DNA from: Candidatus Krumholzibacteriia bacterium
GTDB taxonomy: Bacteria > Krumholzibacteriota > Krumholzibacteriia > LZORAL124-64-63
Direction: 5' to 3'
Assembly: GCA_030590265.1 (NCBI GenBank)
Contig: JAUUYW010000033.1
Span: forward strand, 1 to 16,138
DNA length: 16,138 nucleotides
Positions 15,065-16,138 of the stretch are shown in pieces; within the stretch, counting starts at the first letter, position 1, and each line of letters opens with the position of its first letter. The position numbers and the translations under genes are program-made. Below the pieces are notes generated by a model, which was not told the origin of the DNA, searched no databases, and saw nothing but the letters and a program-made list of their open reading frames with translations.

Positions 15065-15093
15065 AATATAGTGGGACCTGCCTGCGGTGTCAA
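15065..15093 (-). promoter_or_regulatory. Near-consensus promoter of tRNA-Asp
   Basis: On the minus strand TTGACA (15093-15088), a 17-bp spacer and TATATT (15070-15065). Transcription would start near 15058, about 20 nt before the mature tRNA 5' end. This matches a highly expressed tRNA gene. Confidence 0.85.
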
Positions 15094-15159
15094 ATTTTTG
15101 TTGACCGGCGTTGTCATATTTTTTTGATCAAAGGTCTGATCCGAAGCCCAAAACCACAT

Positions 15160-16138
15160 TCAGTCTTTGACTGGGTTAAAGTCTTCACAACTAACATCAT
15201 ACAGCGACTCCACCACCCAGTTTTCACCAAGAAAAACCTCAAAGTCTCCAGCCAACGACGGATGCCCCATGACCAAACATCGTCCAGACGAAGCCAGCCT
15301 CATCTTTAGGCTTTGAGCCCAGAGGTCGGTGTCCCAATGCAACAGCAAAGGACGGTGGTTGGTGACCAAGAGGTTTGAGACAGGAGCACCATCATGAACG
15401 GCCTGGTCCAATTGTTCACTCCTGTAAACTGTGGCAAAATTCGCAGCCAACATTTTATCCCACTGAGTCCAGTGCTCAGCTTCCAAACCACCTGCCACCT
15501 GCCAGCGATCTTGTCGGGCCAGATCCAAAAAAATCAGTTCACCTCGGGAATCAGAAAAATCTGAATGGCAGAATTGCCGGGTTTCAAGATAGGCTGTATC
15601 GGAGAAATCGTCGCATTTCGTCACCTCTTCCCCCAGAACATTGTGAGCCCTTAAAGGAAATTTCAACTTGGCTGTATCAGGGAGAATTTCCATGGGAAAA
15701 GCCGAAAAGGGAATTCCCCGCAGCAGCAACTGATCACATCCCGCAGCCGTCAGATGCTCAAACCAGGCCAAGGTCAGGGTCTCAACTTCAACCATGGCCC
15801 CAACTTCAAAATCAGCAAGACCATCCTCCAAAGAAACACCTAATTGGGCCATGGGTTGGCGCAAACCACCCATGCTCACATCATCGGCCAACAGAACAAA
15901 ATTGCTTCCGTCTGGACAATCCCCACCCAGAATACTTCTTGTTTTCAGCAGGAAAGTTGGCGAAAGAGTTGCAGGCAATCCGCTGTCATCGAAGAGCAAA
16001 TGGCCCACCATGACGGCATTGGCTCCCGCCTGCAAACCATGGCGAAAAGGTACTTCGTCCTCAGGGGAAATTTGCACCACCGTTGTCTCAAGATGACTGT
16101 CGGTACCACTGCCACCATGCCCGGGCCAGTGTTTCAGA
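15160..16138 (-). CDS. GH3 / NagZ-like beta-N-acetylhexosaminidase, N-terminus beyond the window
   Basis: The 326 visible codons run in from the right edge. They begin in the middle of the GH3 catalytic barrel: LKHWPGHGGSGTDSH matches the NagZ signature KHFPGHGxTxxDSH, whose Asp-His pair (13 and 15 here) acts as general acid/base. AGANAVMVGHLLF and GLPATLSPTFLLKTR follow the family. VLLADDVSMGGL supplies the nucleophile (Asp85 here, equivalent to the first Asp of SDDLxM). NagZ-type enzymes release N-acetylhexosamine, typically GlcNAc from peptidoglycan fragments. After the barrel, about 210 residues extend beyond a single-domain NagZ and resemble no domain I can name with confidence; a degenerate GH3 C-terminal domain is likely. 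The stop is 66 bp upstream of the tRNA promoter and no clear terminator is seen. Confidence 0.85.
   Translation of the reverse strand, partial: LKHWPGHGGSGTDSHLETTVVQISPEDEVPFRHGLQAGANAVMVGHLLFDDSGLPATLSPTFLLKTRSILGGDCPDGSNFVLLADDVSMGGLRQPMAQLGVSLEDGLADFEVGAMVEVETLTLAWFEHLTAAGCDQLLLRGIPFSAFPMEILPDTAKLKFPLRAHNVLGEEVTKCDDFSDTAYLETRQFCHSDFSDSRGELIFLDLARQDRWQVAGGLEAEHWTQWDKMLAANFATVYRSEQLDQAVHDGAPVSNLLVTNHRPLLLHWDTDLWAQSLKMRLASSGRCLVMGHPSLAGDFEVFLGENWVVESLYDVSCEDFNPVKD

Noticed and set aside
15088..15105. Short inverted repeat TGTCAA...TTGAC over the tRNA -35
   Set aside because: Arms of five bases in AT-rich DNA, one of them the -35 itself; too weak to call an operator.
14884..15159. N-terminal extension of the M49 reading frame
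   Set aside because: It runs through the tRNA-Asp gene, its promoter and terminator, giving the familiar artefact peptide SSVWLERRPVKPEVASSSLV. The true start has AAGGAG and a lipoprotein signal at 14883.
1..16138. CRISPR arrays, insertion sequences, integrases or defence genes
   Set aside because: No spaced direct repeats, transposase or nuclease-like proteins were seen in any frame.

Overview
The window looks like chromosomal DNA of a Gram-negative, LPS-making bacterium. It encodes a Kdo transferase, a heptosyltransferase-type GT9 enzyme, an outer-membrane beta-barrel-like protein and two lipoproteins. Two secreted proteins end in the PNPFNPxT / FlgD-like C-terminal domain usually annotated as a type IX secretion (type A) sorting domain. 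That combination points to the FCB superphylum or a nearby candidate phylum of the Krumholzibacteriota / Eisenbacteria / Latescibacterota kind. This placement is inference from protein signatures only. Base composition is moderately GC-rich and even, and I see no insertion sequence, integrase, phage gene or CRISPR array. Non-ATG starts are common (TTG in at least three genes), so an ATG-only reading misses or mis-starts several proteins.

Layout. (1) 1-3129, minus strand: an operon of two overlapping CNNM/CorC-type membrane proteins followed by a signal-peptide-bearing beta-barrel-like protein cut by the window edge. (2) 3279-5959: two convergent genes for secreted proteins with sorting domains. 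One is a 295-residue protein of unknown role on the plus strand; the other is a seven-repeat propeller protein on the minus strand. A strong terminator lies between them, and each gene has its own promoter-like and palindromic elements. (3) 5970-7066: a MarR-GNAT fusion regulator. (4) 7202-10492: a compact three-gene set (GT9 glycosyltransferase, Kdo transferase WaaA, radical SAM/SPASM enzyme) joined by 4-bp and 11-bp overlaps. (5) 10489-11833, minus strand: queE-queC, two steps of preQ0 (7-deazaguanine) synthesis, overlapping tail-to-tail with the radical SAM gene. (6) 11885-14883: two convergent lipoprotein genes, one unrecognised but peptidase-like in layout, the other an M49 (dipeptidyl-peptidase III-like) metallopeptidase. 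(7) 14927-15093: a tRNA-Asp(GTC) gene with a near-consensus promoter and an intrinsic terminator. (8) 15160-16138: the 3' part of a GH3 / NagZ-like glycosidase gene running off the right edge.

Functional reading. Most of the window concerns the envelope: divalent-cation transport, outer membrane, LPS inner core, periplasmic peptidase and peptidoglycan-sugar recycling, with tRNA/queuosine housekeeping between. The most unusual association is the radical SAM/SPASM enzyme translationally coupled to waaA, with no precursor-peptide gene nearby. No complete, clearly new defence or mobile system is visible.
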